From Labia minor (lineage: Eukaryota > Arthropoda > Insecta > Dermaptera > Spongiphoridae): a DNA stretch of 64,000 nucleotides. A program made the position numbers and the translations under genes. The notes beneath the pieces are model-generated. The model did no database searches, was not told where the DNA came from, and was given only the letters and a program-made list of their open reading frames with translations. Location: NCBI GenBank assembly GCA_963082975.1, contig OY720346.1:28948720-29012719 (forward strand), in the 5' to 3' direction. Shown here piece by piece: positions 62,291-64,000 of this stretch (position 1 is the first letter of the stretch; each line of letters starts with the position of its first letter).

Positions 62291-63814
62291 AGCTTAATCT
62301 ATAGTGTGATAAATGCTCTTTTACCATGTTCTTCAAATTAATAATCTATAATCTAAATCATAGCAAATTATATAAAAAAGTTAAGAAAATTTAAATATTT
62401 TAATTGTGGATTAATATTTAGAATGTTTAGCAATAAAAAACAAATATTATAGTAGACACGAAACTAGCTTTTTTATTACTACATTTGTTTTATATTTTGT
62501 TCGCCTATCTATAAAATTTTATTCCTTAAATATATCATCTAATTTTACTCTTGAATTTCAAAATAAATATTTTCATTTAGATTATTGTTATATTTTCAAA
62601 GATTCGATCAATTTGTTTTGATTTCTCTGAAACTGTCATTTTAACTTCCAAACCGTTACACCTAATGGGATTTTATTCGTATTTTTTTTTTTGAATATCA
62701 TTCTAGTAAAATTTTCTTCTAAATTTAAAAGAACAATTTAATATTTTAAAAAACAGTAAACAAATGCTAAATGTATTTCTATTCCTTTGAAGGTATCTTA
62801 TCTTGCTTGCTACGCGTATTACCAACTGATTACGAAACCTATTTATTTATGATAATAATAAGATAAGTATGACTCAATTAGAAAATAATTCTAAAGTAAC
62901 TCTGTATAAGTTTAAGATATAAATATATATTGTATATAGAAAGAGTTCTTCAAAACCTGTCTGAAAAAATTCACAAATACAAATTCTATACACCATATTT
63001 AGAAACTAATAGTAATAGTAATCGATATATAATAAGAATAGATAAATAAATAAAAATACAAATATTATAAGTTTGTTAAATGTACATTCTAATTGACATT
63101 CTTTTTAATGAATAGGTATTTTAGTTAAATATTTATTAGATGTTTAATAGCATTTAATTGTGAAATTTAAATAAGGAGATATAATTAAATTTAATTAATT
63201 AATTAAAGAAAATAAATTGTGTAAAATTTCAATGCCTCAATCTTTAATTTATGAAATGTATTGATCTATTGTGATTTTAATTATATTTTTATTATGTTGA
63301 ATGAATATAAATTTCATATTTACTTAAATTAAATCTAAATCAATTAGTCATTAGACAGGTATTTTGCATTTATCAATTGATTAGTTGAATTGATTTGAAT
63401 CTATTAACAAGGATGTTAAAACGGTTTATTATTTAAATGAATTATAAAATGACAAAAAAAAACAATTAATCAAAAAAGTTAGTTGTAGAATTTCGACATA
63501 TGTTTTTTTATGAGTGAATAAGAGAGAGAGGTAAAAAAAAACAATATCAGACCCCCGGGTTGAATATAATGAGATGTTTGCCTTCTAGATGAATTTAACA
63601 GTTACTCTTATAAGAAGCCACACATCTTTTTATTCGTTCTTAGTATATAAATATAATCAATTATATATATAATATTTTTATTTAAAAAACTATAGGTAAA
63701 TCTATAATAATATAAATTATTAAAATTATTAAAAAAATTTAATATATCAATTAAAAATATTTTAATTCTTTTTCCTATTTAGTTAAATAACTAAAAAATA
63801 TAAACGGTATAAAC

Positions 63815-63875
63815 CAGCGACCGGTGAAATCTTTTAATCATTACCCCAAAATATTTTTGTGTAAGTTGATAATAT
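63815..63875 (+). mobile_element. left end of a second copy of the 43642-type hAT MITE
   Basis: CAGCGACCGGTGAAATCTTT and CATTACCCCAAAATATTTTT follow the first 60 bases of the element at 43642. The right end was not found before the window edge. Confidence 0.55.
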
Positions 63876-64000
63876 CCCATGGTGAAGAGAGAGAGATGAG
63901 AAAAAAAAACGAAATCGCCTCTTTTTAGCATCTTTCCTATTATTGCCCCCATGATAATTTTGAAAAGAAAACAATAACTAAAAATTTAATTTGAAAAATA

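Larger units (their letters stand above)
61737..64000. other. upstream intron of EVI5 with repeat traces; no start exon found
   Basis: I searched the minus strand for a coding exon with phase matching 61736 and found none, so the initiator exon is probably outside the window. Traces seen are a LINE tail at about 62120-62290 and a hAT-like left end at 63815. Confidence 0.5.

Overview
The window is extremely A+T-rich, with EVI5 exons on the minus strand separated by very long introns and many decayed transposons. It suggests an arthropod nuclear genome. The EVI5 coiled-coil segments (for example ETTPDN and EELMTTR) resemble insect EVI5 proteins as I remember them. RTE-type LINE ends, hAT miniature elements, mariner/pogo and MULE remnants fit an arthropod too. 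I cannot name the order or species.

Layout. One host gene fills nearly the whole window: EVI5 (a TBC-domain Rab GTPase-activating protein), read right to left. Twelve exons can be placed by protein similarity, reading phase and GT-AG sites. They run from 61736 (TBC start; the initiator exon is not found and may lie beyond the right edge) to a stop codon at 7034-7036, with a poly(A) signal about 150 nt beyond. Nine exons cluster at 52.0-61.7 kb. The last three are far apart (35.4 kb, 28.7 kb, 7.1 kb), across introns of about 16.5, 6.6 and 21.6 kb. A 47-nt candidate cassette exon at 26.7 kb would switch the C-terminal reading frame.

Introns and the flank downstream of the gene. 0-7 kb: flank with four hAT-type insertions (one doubtful). 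7.2-28.7 kb: LINE tails, a tRNA-derived SINE, a fold-back mariner, copies of an unclassified 640-bp repeat (family 1) and of a related 576-bp repeat (family 2), and two GC-richer islands. 28.8-35.4 kb: a 2.8-kb hAT-bounded composite carrying a pogo-like MITE and a MULE transposase remnant, a fold-back repeat, and a broken short Ty3/gypsy element. 35.5-52.0 kb: a 1.29-kb near-palindrome (family 3), two more family 1 copies, several hAT MITEs and a GC-rich orphan segment. The short introns at 52-62 kb hold a hAT transposase 3' part and a Tigger-like element.

How it fits together. The only host protein recognised is EVI5. Everything else is intron cargo or flank. The most interesting non-genic signals are: a pair of TGACGTCA sites kept exactly 20 bp apart in all four full family 1 copies; a core module shared by three otherwise different repeat families; two long hairpins inside the transcribed EVI5 introns; and the fully symmetric phase-0 exons of the EVI5 coiled coil. 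No RNA genes, CRISPR arrays or prokaryotic features were seen.
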